42,184 bases of DNA from the NCBI GenBank assembly GCA_937924845.1, contig CALDUQ010000081.1, forward strand, positions 1 to 42,184. The letters run 5' to 3'. This document shows positions 10,140 through 19,742 of this stretch, in pieces. This stretch comes from an uncultured Flavobacteriaceae bacterium (GTDB lineage Bacteria > Bacteroidota > Bacteroidia > Flavobacteriales > Flavobacteriaceae). The notes below the pieces were generated by a model that did no database searches, was not told the origin of the DNA, and worked only from the letters and a program-made list of their open reading frames with translations. Made by a program: the position numbers and the translations under genes. Every line of letters starts with the position of its first letter. Position 1 is the first letter of the stretch.

Positions 10140-11021
10140 ATGAAAGAATTTGTTGGGGTTGGAGTAGCGTTAATTACACCTTTTTTAGAAGATGAATCTG
10201 TTGATTATGAGGCATTAAAAGCATTAGTCGAGTTTAATATATCCAATGGCGTTGATTACTTAGTAATAAGTGGTACAACTGCCGAGAGTGCAACAATTAC
10301 ACTTGAAGAGAAGAAAAAAATTGTAGAAACAGTTAAGTTAGTAAATAACAATAGATTGCCACTTGTTTTAGGTATAGGTGGTAATAATACAAAAAGTGTA
10401 ATTAATGAAATTAACACTACAAATTTAGAAGGTATATCCGCATTGTTGTCGGTTTGTCCTTATTATACCAAGCCAACACAAGAAGGGTTTTATCAACATT
10501 TCAAAGCGATTTCTCAAGTTAGTCCATTGCCAATAATTTTATATAATGTGCCAGGGCGTACGGCAAAAAACATGTTGCCAGAAACAACAATTAGGCTAGC
10601 AAATGATTTTAAAAATATTATAGCCATTAAAGAAGCTTGTAATGATATGGCGCAGTACCTTGATTTGATTAAAAATAAGCCAGACAATTTTTTGGTAATT
10701 TCGGGAGATGATGATTTAGCATTGGGAGTTGTTTTAGCAGGCGGTTCGGGTGTAATTTCGGTAATTGGCCAAGCCTATCCAAAATTGTTTTCTGAAATTA
10801 TAAAATTAGGATTAAGCGAAAAACCAAAAGCAGCTTATCAATTATTTTTTAAAATTTCAAACATGATAAGTTTAATATTTGCAGAAAATAACCCTGCTGG
10901 TATTAAAGCCGTTTTATCAAGCCAAAATATGTGTAAAAGCACAGTGCGTTTGCCTTTAGTTGAAGCTTCACAAAAGTTAAAAACTAAAATTAATGAAGCA
11001 GTTTTACTGTTGCAAAAATAA
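10140..11021 (+). CDS. dapA: 4-hydroxy-tetrahydrodipicolinate synthase
   Basis: GVGVALITPF, GTTAESATIT, YYTKPTQEGFYQHF, LYNVPGRT, IKEAC and ISGDD motifs. Confidence 0.96.
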   Translation: MKEFVGVGVALITPFLEDESVDYEALKALVEFNISNGVDYLVISGTTAESATITLEEKKKIVETVKLVNNNRLPLVLGIGGNNTKSVINEINTTNLEGISALLSVCPYYTKPTQEGFYQHFKAISQVSPLPIILYNVPGRTAKNMLPETTIRLANDFKNIIAIKEACNDMAQYLDLIKNKPDNFLVISGDDDLALGVVLAGGSGVISVIGQAYPKLFSEIIKLGLSEKPKAAYQLFFKISNMISLIFAENNPAGIKAVLSSQNMCKSTVRLPLVEASQKLKTKINEAVLLLQK

Positions 11022-11134
11022 ATTTCGTTAAATAAGTTATAAAGTGTTGTTGAGCATTATTAAACATGTTAATTTAGCACTAAAATAAAACTTACATATT
11101 CAATTAATTATTGTTAGTTTTGCAACTTATAAAA

Positions 11135-11977
11135 ATGAACAAACTTACATACATATTATTCGCTATTTATATTGTTACTTCGTCATGTGGTGAGTATCAA
11201 AAGGCTCTAAAATCTGAAGATGTAACCAAACGATTTGAGTTAGGTACTACACTTTATGAAGCATCAAAATACGCAAAAGCAATTCGGTTATTTCAACCTG
11301 TTTTGCCAAAATTTAGAGGGAAACCTCAGGGTGAAAAGTTGATGTACATGTATTGTAAGGCAGTTTATGAAACTGGTGATTACCCTACGGCAAGTTACCA
11401 CATGACGCAGTTTATAGATATTTATCCTAAAAGCGAAAAAGTAGATGAATTAGCATTTTTATCTGCAAAAGGCTATTATTATGCATCACCTGTATATACA
11501 AAAGAGCAAGAGCCTACTACAATTGCGATAGAAAAATTACAAGCATTTATTAATAGATATCCAAATTCAGCATATACTAAAAATGCAAATGATTTAGTTA
11601 AAGAACTAGATTTTAAATTAGAAAAAAAGACGTTTGAAATCGCAAAATTATACAGTATAATAGCGCCAGGTAGTGCAAATCCTGCCCAAGAGTATAAAGC
11701 TGCAATTACCGGAATGACTAATTTTTTATTGAAATATCCAGGTTCGGTATATAAAGAAGATGCTTTGTTTGTTAAATATAATGCTGCATATGAAATGGCA
11801 GTAAATAGTGTGTTATGGAAAAAAGAAGCGCGCTTAAATAAAGCTATAAAGGCATATGATTTTTTTAGAAAATATTATAAAAAATCAAAATATGATGTAC
11901 AAGCTGATGAAATGTTAACTACATTGAATGAACAGCTTTTAGACATGAAAGCCAAATCTAAAGAAATTAAACCTTAA
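11135..11977 (+). CDS. bamD: Outer membrane assembly lipoprotein BamD
   Basis: Lipobox TSSC then TPR-like repeats; conserved BamD arrangement. The tracked TTG start at 11111 overlaps a TAGTTTTG promoter-like motif, so ATG 11135 is preferred. Confidence 0.92.
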   Translation: MNKLTYILFAIYIVTSSCGEYQKALKSEDVTKRFELGTTLYEASKYAKAIRLFQPVLPKFRGKPQGEKLMYMYCKAVYETGDYPTASYHMTQFIDIYPKSEKVDELAFLSAKGYYYASPVYTKEQEPTTIAIEKLQAFINRYPNSAYTKNANDLVKELDFKLEKKTFEIAKLYSIIAPGSANPAQEYKAAITGMTNFLLKYPGSVYKEDALFVKYNAAYEMAVNSVLWKKEARLNKAIKAYDFFRKYYKKSKYDVQADEMLTTLNEQLLDMKAKSKEIKP

Positions 11978-11996
11978 AGTTAAAATTATTTAAAAT

Positions 11997-12335
11997 ATGG
12001 ATTTAAAAAACGTTACAGCAGCAGCAAGTACAGAAACTTACGATAGAAATGTATTAGATGCACCTACAAATAATATATATGAAGCAATATCTGTTATTTC
12101 TAAAAGGGCTGAACAAATAAATACTGATATTAGAAAAGAATTAGTTGAAAAACTAGAAGAATTTGCAACTTATAATGATAGTCTTGAAGAAATTTTTGAA
12201 AACAAAGAGCAAATCGAAGTTTCAAAATTTTATGAAAAATTACCAAAGCCACACGCATTAGCAATTCAAGAGTGGATAGACGAGAAAATTTATTATCGTA
12301 ATACTGCAGATAATCAAGGTAGTATAAAAGCATAA
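11997..12335 (+). CDS. rpoZ: RNA polymerase omega subunit family protein (RpoZ-like)
   Basis: 112 aa; NIYEAISVISKRAEQINTDIRKELVEKLEEF; located between bamD and coaBC as in other Bacteroidota. Confidence 0.85.
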   Translation: MDLKNVTAAASTETYDRNVLDAPTNNIYEAISVISKRAEQINTDIRKELVEKLEEFATYNDSLEEIFENKEQIEVSKFYEKLPKPHALAIQEWIDEKIYYRNTADNQGSIKA

Positions 12336-12340
12336 TAAAA

Positions 12341-13552
12341 ATGTCTATATTAAAAGATAAAAAAATACTTCTAGGTATTTCTGGAGGTATTGCCGCCTAT
12401 AAAACGGCTCCTTTAATTAGATTATTTATAAAAGCGGGTGCTAATGTAAAAGTCATTATGACACCCGCATCAAAAGATTTTGTTACACCTTTAACATTAT
12501 CTACCCTTTCAAAAAACCCAGTTTTATCATCATTTACAAATGATGATGACGAAAACGATACCTGGAATAATCATGTCGATTTAGGCCTTTGGGCCGATTA
12601 TTTTTTAATAGCTCCAGCTACTGCAAATACCATGTCAAAAATGGCAAATGGTAACAGTGATAATTTTTTACTAGCATCATACTTATCTGCTAAATGTCCA
12701 GTTTATTTTGCGCCAGCGATGGATTTGGATATGTATAAACATCAATCTACAGTAGATTCTATAGCAACACTTCAAAGTTTTGGAAACATTATGATTCCAG
12801 CCACAAGTGGTGAATTAGCAAGTGGTTTGGTAGGCGAGGGGCGTATGGCTGAACCCGAAGATATAGTAGCTTTTATTGAAAATGATATACTAGATAAATT
12901 GCCGCTACGCGGAAAAAAAATACTTTTAACAGCGGGGCCAACTTATGAGGCAATTGATCCTGTAAGATTTATAGGAAATCACTCAAGCGGAAAAATGGGG
13001 TTTGAGATCGCAAAATCTGCTGCAAAACAAGGCGCAGAAGTTATATTGATAGCAGGGCCAACACAACAAACAGTAAGCCACCACTTAATTAATGTACTGC
13101 CAGTTGTAAGTGCTCAAGATATGTATGATGCTACACATAGTTATTTTAAAGATGTAGATGTAGCCATTTTATCAGCGGCTGTTGCTGATTATAAACCAAA
13201 GTTTATTGAAAGTCAGAAAATAAAAAAGAAGAGTTCTACGTTAACATTAGAGCTAGAAAAAACTAAAGATATATTAGCGTCGCTAGGCGAAATAAAAACC
13301 CATCAGTTATTGATAGGTTTTGCTCTTGAAACAAATAATGAATTAGAAAACGCTAAAGGTAAGCTTCTTAAAAAAAACTTAGATTTAATAGTTTTAAATT
13401 CATTACAAGATAAAGGCGCTGGGTTTGGTGGTGATAACAATAAAATTACTATTATTGATAGTAAATTAAATATTACACCATATCAATTGAAATCTAAGTC
13501 AGAGGTAGCTAATGATATTGTTTTACAACTCATAAAAAAATTAAATGCGTAA
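12341..13552 (+). CDS. coaBC: Bifunctional phosphopantothenoylcysteine decarboxylase / phosphopantothenate-cysteine ligase
   Basis: GISGGIAAYK, PATANTMSKMANG, PAMDLDMY, TAGPTYEAIDPVRFIGNHSSGKMG. Confidence 0.97.
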   Translation: MSILKDKKILLGISGGIAAYKTAPLIRLFIKAGANVKVIMTPASKDFVTPLTLSTLSKNPVLSSFTNDDDENDTWNNHVDLGLWADYFLIAPATANTMSKMANGNSDNFLLASYLSAKCPVYFAPAMDLDMYKHQSTVDSIATLQSFGNIMIPATSGELASGLVGEGRMAEPEDIVAFIENDILDKLPLRGKKILLTAGPTYEAIDPVRFIGNHSSGKMGFEIAKSAAKQGAEVILIAGPTQQTVSHHLINVLPVVSAQDMYDATHSYFKDVDVAILSAAVADYKPKFIESQKIKKKSSTLTLELEKTKDILASLGEIKTHQLLIGFALETNNELENAKGKLLKKNLDLIVLNSLQDKGAGFGGDNNKITIIDSKLNITPYQLKSKSEVANDIVLQLIKKLNA

Positions 13553-14432
13553 ACTTTTTATCTTTTTTCTATACATTTCTGTAAATGCTAGTTTTGCTCA
13601 AGAGTTAAACTGTAATGTTGTTGTTAATGCACAATTTACGGGTAGTGAAAATCAACAAATATTTAAATCACTGCAAAGTCAATTACGTGAATTTATAAAT
13701 AATACAAAATGGACTAATAAAGAGTTTAAACCTCAAGAGCGTATAAATTGTAGTATGTTTTTAAATATAGAAAGTAATACGGGAGATACATTTTCGGGTA
13801 CTTTACAACTACAGTCAACACGTCCAGTATATAACACTACATATTCAACACCACTTTATAATTTTAATGATAAAGATTTTTCATTTAGGTATGTTGAATT
13901 TCAAAACCTAAATTATAGTCCTAATCAATACCAATCAAATTTAGTATCGGTACTTGCATTTCATATATATGTAATGTTGGGTATTGATGCAGATTCATTT
14001 GCTCCAAAAGGCGGAAACCCTTACTTTGATCAAGCTAGAGCCATTTTAACCTATTCGCAACAAGAAGATTTTAAAGGTTGGAAACTAGAAGATGGTATAA
14101 GTTCGCGTTTTGCTTTGATAGATAATATTTTTTCAAATACGTATAAAGAATACCGTAGTACTATGTACGACTATCATATAAATGGACTAGATATAATGTA
14201 TAAAGATGTCAAAAAAGGTAAAGAAGCTTTAGTAGGTGCCTTTGATGGTTTAATGGCTTTAAATAAGCGTAGACCAAACTCGTTTATACTGCGCGTCTTT
14301 TTTGATGCTAAAGCAGAAGAGGTGTCGTCAATTTTTTCTGATGGGCCTTCTGTAAACATTAAATCGCTTGTAGATAATCTTTATAAGTTGGCGCCAACAC
14401 ATTCTAGCAAATGGCGAAGTATTAAGTATTAG
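13545..14432 (+). CDS. porD: PorD-like type IX secretion / DUF4835 protein
   Basis: Signal peptide, QELNCNVVVNAQFT, NLVSVLAFHIYVMLGIDADSFAPKGGNPYFDQA; position between coaBC and recN (8-nt overlap with coaBC). Confidence 0.9.
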   Translation: MRKLFIFFLYISVNASFAQELNCNVVVNAQFTGSENQQIFKSLQSQLREFINNTKWTNKEFKPQERINCSMFLNIESNTGDTFSGTLQLQSTRPVYNTTYSTPLYNFNDKDFSFRYVEFQNLNYSPNQYQSNLVSVLAFHIYVMLGIDADSFAPKGGNPYFDQARAILTYSQQEDFKGWKLEDGISSRFALIDNIFSNTYKEYRSTMYDYHINGLDIMYKDVKKGKEALVGAFDGLMALNKRRPNSFILRVFFDAKAEEVSSIFSDGPSVNIKSLVDNLYKLAPTHSSKWRSIKY

Positions 14433-14498
14433 TACTATTTTTTAATCTTACTTTTTAAGTTAAATTTGTATTTAAATTAATCTCATAATTTAAATACA

Positions 14499-16157
14499 TT
14501 GCTAACATCATTAACTATAAAAAATTACGCTTTAATTGATAATTTACATGTCAATTTTGAGTCGGGTTTAACTACTATTACAGGAGAAACAGGTGCAGGT
14601 AAATCTATTTTATTAGGTGGGTTGTCATTAATATTAGGTAAAAGAGCCGATTTATCGGTGGCAAAAGATGCAACAAAAAAAAGTATAGTTGAGGCTGTAT
14701 TTAATGTTTCTAATTATAATTTAAAATCACTTTTTTTAGATAATGAATTAGATTATGATACTGAGTTAATTGTACGCAGGGAATTGTTACCATCGGGCAA
14801 ATCACGTGCATTTATAAACGATGAGGTGGTAAATTTATCAACCTTATCAATATTTGGTGAAAACTTAATAGATATTCATTCTCAACACCAAACACTTAGT
14901 TTAATTGATGATAGTTATCAATTTCAAATTATTGATGTTTTAGCAAAAAACAGTAATAATCTTAAAGCTTATAGCGCTAATTTAAAGTTATATAAACAAT
15001 TAAAAGGAGAGTTAACTCAATTACAAAAATCTAAAGCCGATGCAGCAAAAGAGCATGACTATAATACCTTTTTGTTAAATGAATTGAGAGAAGCTAAGCT
15101 AGAAATGGTTCAAATGTCTGAGCTTGAGTTAGAGTATGAAACTCTTAATAATGTAGAAGATGTAAAGTATGAACTACAAACCTCAAGCCAGCTTATTACT
15201 GATGAGCAATTAGGTGTTTTTACTACACTTGGGTTGTTAAAAAACAGTATTCAAAAACTATCAGAAATAGCACATACTTATACGCCTTTGTTAGAAAGAG
15301 TTACAAGTCTTTCAATAGAAATGGATGATATTGCTGCCGAAATTGATAATTTTAACGAGTTATTGGAGGCAAACCCTGAGCGATTAATGGTTGTTAATAA
15401 TCAGTTGCAAACTTTACAAAATTTATTTCAAAAACATGCAGTAAGCCAAATTGAGCAATTAATTGAAATACAAAATGAACTTGAACAAAAAGTAGGGTTT
15501 TCAAATAATATAGATGATTTAATTGTTGAAAAACAAAAGGCTTATGATGCCATAGAAAAGCGTGTTGATGCCAATGCTAAGATTATAAATGAAAATAGAA
15601 ATTTAGTATTGCCAAAATTAACAAAACAGCTAGAAAGTGTTTTGGTTGACTTAGGGATGCCTAATGCAAGCTTTGACATTTCATTGCAGTTAGGAACAAC
15701 CTTTTTAGAAAATGGTAAAGATACCTTATCATTTTTATTTTCAGCCAATAAAGGCGCTAACTACAAGCCACTAAAAAAAGCCGTTTCTGGAGGTGAATTG
15801 TCAAGAATTATGCTTGCTATAAAGTATATTTTATCACAGCACACACACCTGCCAACTATTATGTTTGATGAAATAGACACAGGTGTTTCTGGCGAAATTT
15901 CAAATAAAATGGCTTCTATAATGAAACAAATGAGTACTGCTATGCAAGTGTTTTCAATCACACACTTACCACAAATAGCCGCTAAAGGAAATACGCATTT
16001 TAAGGTGTTTAAAACTGATGATAATGAAATTACAACTAGTAATTTAGTGCGTTTAAACAAAACGCAACGTGTTAATGAAATAGCACAAATGCTTGATGGT
16101 AAAAACGCTTCTCAGTCAGCTATAGCTCATGCAAAACAGTTGTTGAGTAATGAATAA
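14499..16157 (+). CDS. recN: DNA repair protein RecN
   Basis: LTSLTIKNYALID, GETGAGKSILL, FDEIDTGVSG, QVFSITHLPQIAAKG; TTG start. Confidence 0.96.
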   Translation: MLTSLTIKNYALIDNLHVNFESGLTTITGETGAGKSILLGGLSLILGKRADLSVAKDATKKSIVEAVFNVSNYNLKSLFLDNELDYDTELIVRRELLPSGKSRAFINDEVVNLSTLSIFGENLIDIHSQHQTLSLIDDSYQFQIIDVLAKNSNNLKAYSANLKLYKQLKGELTQLQKSKADAAKEHDYNTFLLNELREAKLEMVQMSELELEYETLNNVEDVKYELQTSSQLITDEQLGVFTTLGLLKNSIQKLSEIAHTYTPLLERVTSLSIEMDDIAAEIDNFNELLEANPERLMVVNNQLQTLQNLFQKHAVSQIEQLIEIQNELEQKVGFSNNIDDLIVEKQKAYDAIEKRVDANAKIINENRNLVLPKLTKQLESVLVDLGMPNASFDISLQLGTTFLENGKDTLSFLFSANKGANYKPLKKAVSGGELSRIMLAIKYILSQHTHLPTIMFDEIDTGVSGEISNKMASIMKQMSTAMQVFSITHLPQIAAKGNTHFKVFKTDDNEITTSNLVRLNKTQRVNEIAQMLDGKNASQSAIAHAKQLLSNE

Positions 16158-16227
16158 ATAAAATCTTTAAATACATGGCTTGAATTAGTATCTTTGTTGA
16201 TTGATTAACTAAACAAAATGTAAAATT

Positions 16228-17043
16228 ATGTCATATAATTTATTAAAAGGTAAAAGAGGAATTATTTTTGGAGCTTTAGATGCAAATTCGATAGCATGGA
16301 AAACAGCCGAGCGTGTTCATGAAGAAGGAGGTCAGTTTGTGTTAACAAATGCACCTATAGCAATGCGAATGGGGCAAATTAATGAGTTAGCCGAAAAAAC
16401 AGGATCTCAAATTATTCCTGCAGATGCAACATCATTAGAAGACTTGCAAAACTTAGTAGAGAAATCTATGGAGATTTTGGGCGGAAAAATTGATTTTGTT
16501 TTACATTCAATTGGTATGTCTGTTAATGTAAGAAAAGGACGAGCTTATACCGATCAAAAATACGATTGGACACAAAAAGGAACAGATGTTTCGGCAATGT
16601 CATTTCACAAGGTAATGCAAACTTTATATAAAAATGATGCAATGAATGAGTGGGGTAGTATTGTTGCATTAACCTATATGGCTGCGCAACGTGTATTTCC
16701 TGATTATAATGATATGGCAGATAATAAAGCGTATTTAGAGAGTATTGCCCGTAGTTTTGGTTACTTTTTTGGACGTGATAAGAAGGTAAGGGTAAATACA
16801 ATTTCTCAATCGCCAACACCAACAACAGCAGGTCAGGGTGTTAAAGGGTTTGATGGGTTTATTTCTTATGCCGAAAAAATGTCGCCGCTTGGCAATGCAA
16901 CCGCATTGGATTGTGCAAATTATACAGTGAGTTTGTTTAGCGATTTGACAAAACGTGTTACTTTACAAAATTTATTTAATGATGGAGGTTTTTCAAATGT
17001 AGGCGTTAGTGATGCGGTTATGGAAAAATTTGTTTCAGAATAA
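16228..17043 (+). CDS. fabI: Enoyl-[acyl-carrier-protein] reductase, FabI-type SDR
   Basis: GKRGIIFGALDANSIAW, VLHSIGMS, ISQSPTPTTAGQGVKGFDGF; divergent-type FabI common in Bacteroidota. Confidence 0.92.
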   Translation: MSYNLLKGKRGIIFGALDANSIAWKTAERVHEEGGQFVLTNAPIAMRMGQINELAEKTGSQIIPADATSLEDLQNLVEKSMEILGGKIDFVLHSIGMSVNVRKGRAYTDQKYDWTQKGTDVSAMSFHKVMQTLYKNDAMNEWGSIVALTYMAAQRVFPDYNDMADNKAYLESIARSFGYFFGRDKKVRVNTISQSPTPTTAGQGVKGFDGFISYAEKMSPLGNATALDCANYTVSLFSDLTKRVTLQNLFNDGGFSNVGVSDAVMEKFVSE

Positions 17044-17060
17044 ATTTATTTTAATACTAT

Positions 17061-17092
17061 AAAAAAAGAGAGGCTACTAGGCCTCTTTTTTT
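17061..17092 (+). terminator. Rho-independent terminator after fabI
   Basis: A-tract + agaggc..gcctct stem + T-tract: aaaaaaagagaggctactaggcctcttttttt. Confidence 0.85.
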
Positions 17093-17122
17093 ATGGTATA
17101 TACTTAATTATATTTGTAATCT

Positions 17123-18136
17123 ATGAGTGTAAAAGTTAACGACATATCATTTGTAATTCCCGTTTATAATCGGCCAAAAGAAATTGAAGAACTATTAGAA
17201 AGTTTAACTAAATTAAACGTTAAGCCTACTTTTGAAGTTGTAATTGTTGAAGACGGTTCAACCTTAAGTTCACAAACAATTGTAAATGCATATGTGTCAA
17301 AGTTAAATATAACGTATTTATATAAAAAAAATTCAGGACCAGGAAGCTCCCGTAATTACGGGATGCAAGCAGCTAAAGGCTCATATTATATTATATTAGA
17401 TTCTGATTGTGTTTTACCTAAGCAATATCTTAATGAAGTTTTATCATATTTAAATACAACTTACGTTGATTGTTTTGGCGGACCAGATGCGGCTCATAAA
17501 TCTTTCACAAATTTACAGAAGGCTATTAACTTTTCGATGACTTCTTTTGTAAGTACAGGCGGAATTCGAGGTAAAAAAACTAGTGTTAACACCTTTGAGC
17601 CAAGAAGTTTTAATATGGGGTTATCTAAAAAAGCATTTGAAGCTACAAACGGATTTGGTAATATTCATCCAGGTGAAGATCCTGATTTATCAATTAGATT
17701 GATAAAAAAAGGCTTTAAAACCGCTTTAATTGAAAAAGCTTTTGTGTACCATAAGCGACGTATTTCTTGGAAAAAATTTTACATTCAGGTGTATAAGTTT
17801 GGTATGGTTCGTCCAATTTTAAATATGTGGCATCCTCAAACAAAAAAAATTACCTATTGGTTGCCCTCATTGTTTATTTTAGGATTTATAGTTGCAGTAA
17901 TAGCTTTGATATTTAAGGTTAAAATCTTTATGTATTTGTATGGGTTGTATTTTTGTACTAGTTTTTTGTTAGCTTTTATTTCTACTAAAAATAGTTTGAT
18001 AGCGTTTCAATCCATTATAGCAATTGCTATTCAGTTTTTAGGTTATGGTTATGGGTTTTTTAAATCAACAGTAATGTTGAAATTTTCAAATAAGTCAGCC
18101 CAAGTATTGTTTCCGAATTTATTTTTTAAAAATTAA
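17123..18136 (+). CDS. Family 2 glycosyltransferase, membrane associated
   Basis: ISFVIPVYNRPKEIEELLESL, VEDGST, SGPGSSRNYGMQAAKG, LDSDCV; C-terminal hydrophobic helices. Confidence 0.92.
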   Translation: MSVKVNDISFVIPVYNRPKEIEELLESLTKLNVKPTFEVVIVEDGSTLSSQTIVNAYVSKLNITYLYKKNSGPGSSRNYGMQAAKGSYYIILDSDCVLPKQYLNEVLSYLNTTYVDCFGGPDAAHKSFTNLQKAINFSMTSFVSTGGIRGKKTSVNTFEPRSFNMGLSKKAFEATNGFGNIHPGEDPDLSIRLIKKGFKTALIEKAFVYHKRRISWKKFYIQVYKFGMVRPILNMWHPQTKKITYWLPSLFILGFIVAVIALIFKVKIFMYLYGLYFCTSFLLAFISTKNSLIAFQSIIAIAIQFLGYGYGFFKSTVMLKFSNKSAQVLFPNLFFKN

Positions 18137-18140
18137 AAAT

Positions 18141-19094
18141 TTGCAAATTAAAGTTAAGTTTTTCCGAAGGTATTTTAAAAACAGAAAATTAAAAGTGTTT
18201 GCTGTTTTTTTTATGATTGCGTTATTGTTTTCGTTATTAATAAAATTAACAAGTAGCCATGTAAAAAGTATCGATTTTGAAGTTAAGGCAGTAAAGCTTC
18301 CGCAGGATAAAATACTTCTAAATGACTCATTAAATACCATACGCTTAACATTAAAAACCACAGGGTTTAAGTTTTTAAAATTTTATTTTAATAAGCCGTA
18401 TTTAAATATTAATTTTTCGAAGTTATTGAAAAATGAAAAGCAATATTTATGGATTGCTAATCAACAAAAACTAGAAATAAGTAGGCAATTTGATGCTAAA
18501 ATTAGTGTTGAACAAATTGAAATTGATACTTTAAAAATTGCGTACTCTACAAATCAAGTTAAAAAAGTGCCTGTTAAACTCGATAAGCATTTTGTATTTA
18601 TACCTGGGTATGATTTGGTTGATAAATTAAAGGTCACTCCAGATTCGATCAAAATAATTGGCCCTCATGCTATGGTTGATACGATAAATTTTGTAACCTC
18701 AAAATTACTTACTATTAAAAATATTGATAGCGATGTAAATGCGATGATTGGTTTAAAAAACAAAAAAAAGCATATTGTATACTCAACGTTAGACGTTAAT
18801 GTGAGCGGTAGGGTTAAAAAAATTACCGAAGGCGAACTTTTGGTACCAATAAATGTTAATAATGTACCTAAAAACTTAGACATTAAAATTTATCCTAAAT
18901 ACGTTCCTGTAGTTTTTAATTGTACTTTGGAGGTATTTAAATTAGTAACTAAAGAGGGTTTTTTGGTTGAATGCGATTATAATGATATTGATTTAAATCG
19001 TAATTACCTAAAACCAGTAATTAAACGAAAACCTGCTGTAGTAAAAAGTGCAAAATTAGGTTTAGATCGTGTAGAATATATTTTAATTAAATGA
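18141..19094 (+). CDS. YbbR-like (CdaR-type) domain protein
   Basis: Single N-terminal TM then YbbR-like repeats (FIPGYDLVDKLKVTPDSIKIIGP); located next to coaE as in other Flavobacteriia; TTG start. Confidence 0.78.
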   Translation: MQIKVKFFRRYFKNRKLKVFAVFFMIALLFSLLIKLTSSHVKSIDFEVKAVKLPQDKILLNDSLNTIRLTLKTTGFKFLKFYFNKPYLNINFSKLLKNEKQYLWIANQQKLEISRQFDAKISVEQIEIDTLKIAYSTNQVKKVPVKLDKHFVFIPGYDLVDKLKVTPDSIKIIGPHAMVDTINFVTSKLLTIKNIDSDVNAMIGLKNKKKHIVYSTLDVNVSGRVKKITEGELLVPINVNNVPKNLDIKIYPKYVPVVFNCTLEVFKLVTKEGFLVECDYNDIDLNRNYLKPVIKRKPAVVKSAKLGLDRVEYILIK

Positions 19095-19675
19095 TTGTAG
19101 GATTAACAGGAGGTATTGGTAGCGGAAAAACAACTGTAGCTAAGTTATTTCAAAAATTAGGTGTGCCAATTTATATATCAGATTTGGAAGCAAAAAAATT
19201 AATGGTTAGTTCACCAAAAATCAAATCGGCATTACTTGATCTTTTTGGCAAACAAGCTTATATTGATAGCCAATTAAACAAGCCTTTTTTGGCGAGTAAA
19301 ATATTTAATGACAACGTATTATTAAAAGCAATGAATGCTATTGTGCATCCTGAAGTGGCTTTGCATTTTAATGAATGGTACAAAAAGCAAAAGTCTCATT
19401 TTGTAATTAAGGAGGCGGCAGTGCTTTTTGAAAACGGATCATATTTGCACTGTGATTATATTATTACAGTTACAGCGCCCAAAGATACACGCATAAATCG
19501 TGTAATTTTTAGAGACAAATCATCAATAAAAAAGGTTGAAGCTATTATCAATAATCAATGGAGTGACCAAGAACGGCTTAACTTGTCGCATTTTGAAATT
19601 AAAAACATTGATCTTGATCAAACAAAACATCAGGTAAAAAAAGTGTTTGATACTTTAATGCGCTATACCAATTAA
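19091..19675 (+). CDS. coaE: Dephospho-CoA kinase
   Basis: MIVGLTGGIGSGKTTVAKLFQKLGVPIYISDLEAKKL; AIVHPEV; overlaps the upstream ORF by 4 nt. Confidence 0.96.
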   Translation: MIVGLTGGIGSGKTTVAKLFQKLGVPIYISDLEAKKLMVSSPKIKSALLDLFGKQAYIDSQLNKPFLASKIFNDNVLLKAMNAIVHPEVALHFNEWYKKQKSHFVIKEAAVLFENGSYLHCDYIITVTAPKDTRINRVIFRDKSSIKKVEAIINNQWSDQERLNLSHFEIKNIDLDQTKHQVKKVFDTLMRYTN

Positions 19676-19742
19676 TATTGCGTTATGTTAATGTATGGTT
19701 AAATCAAATTTAGTGTAAATGTTAAAATAGTATTTTTGGTAT

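Noticed and set aside
12130-12333. 67-aa - strand ORF opposite the rpoZ-like gene
   Set aside because: Low-complexity Leu/Phe/Tyr translation, no start context; the forward gene is well supported by synteny.
15542-16060. Two - strand ORFs inside recN
   Set aside because: Antisense shadows of conserved RecN motifs.
16523-16825. 100-aa - strand ORF inside fabI
   Set aside because: Antisense shadow of a clear FabI coding region with no recognisable domain.
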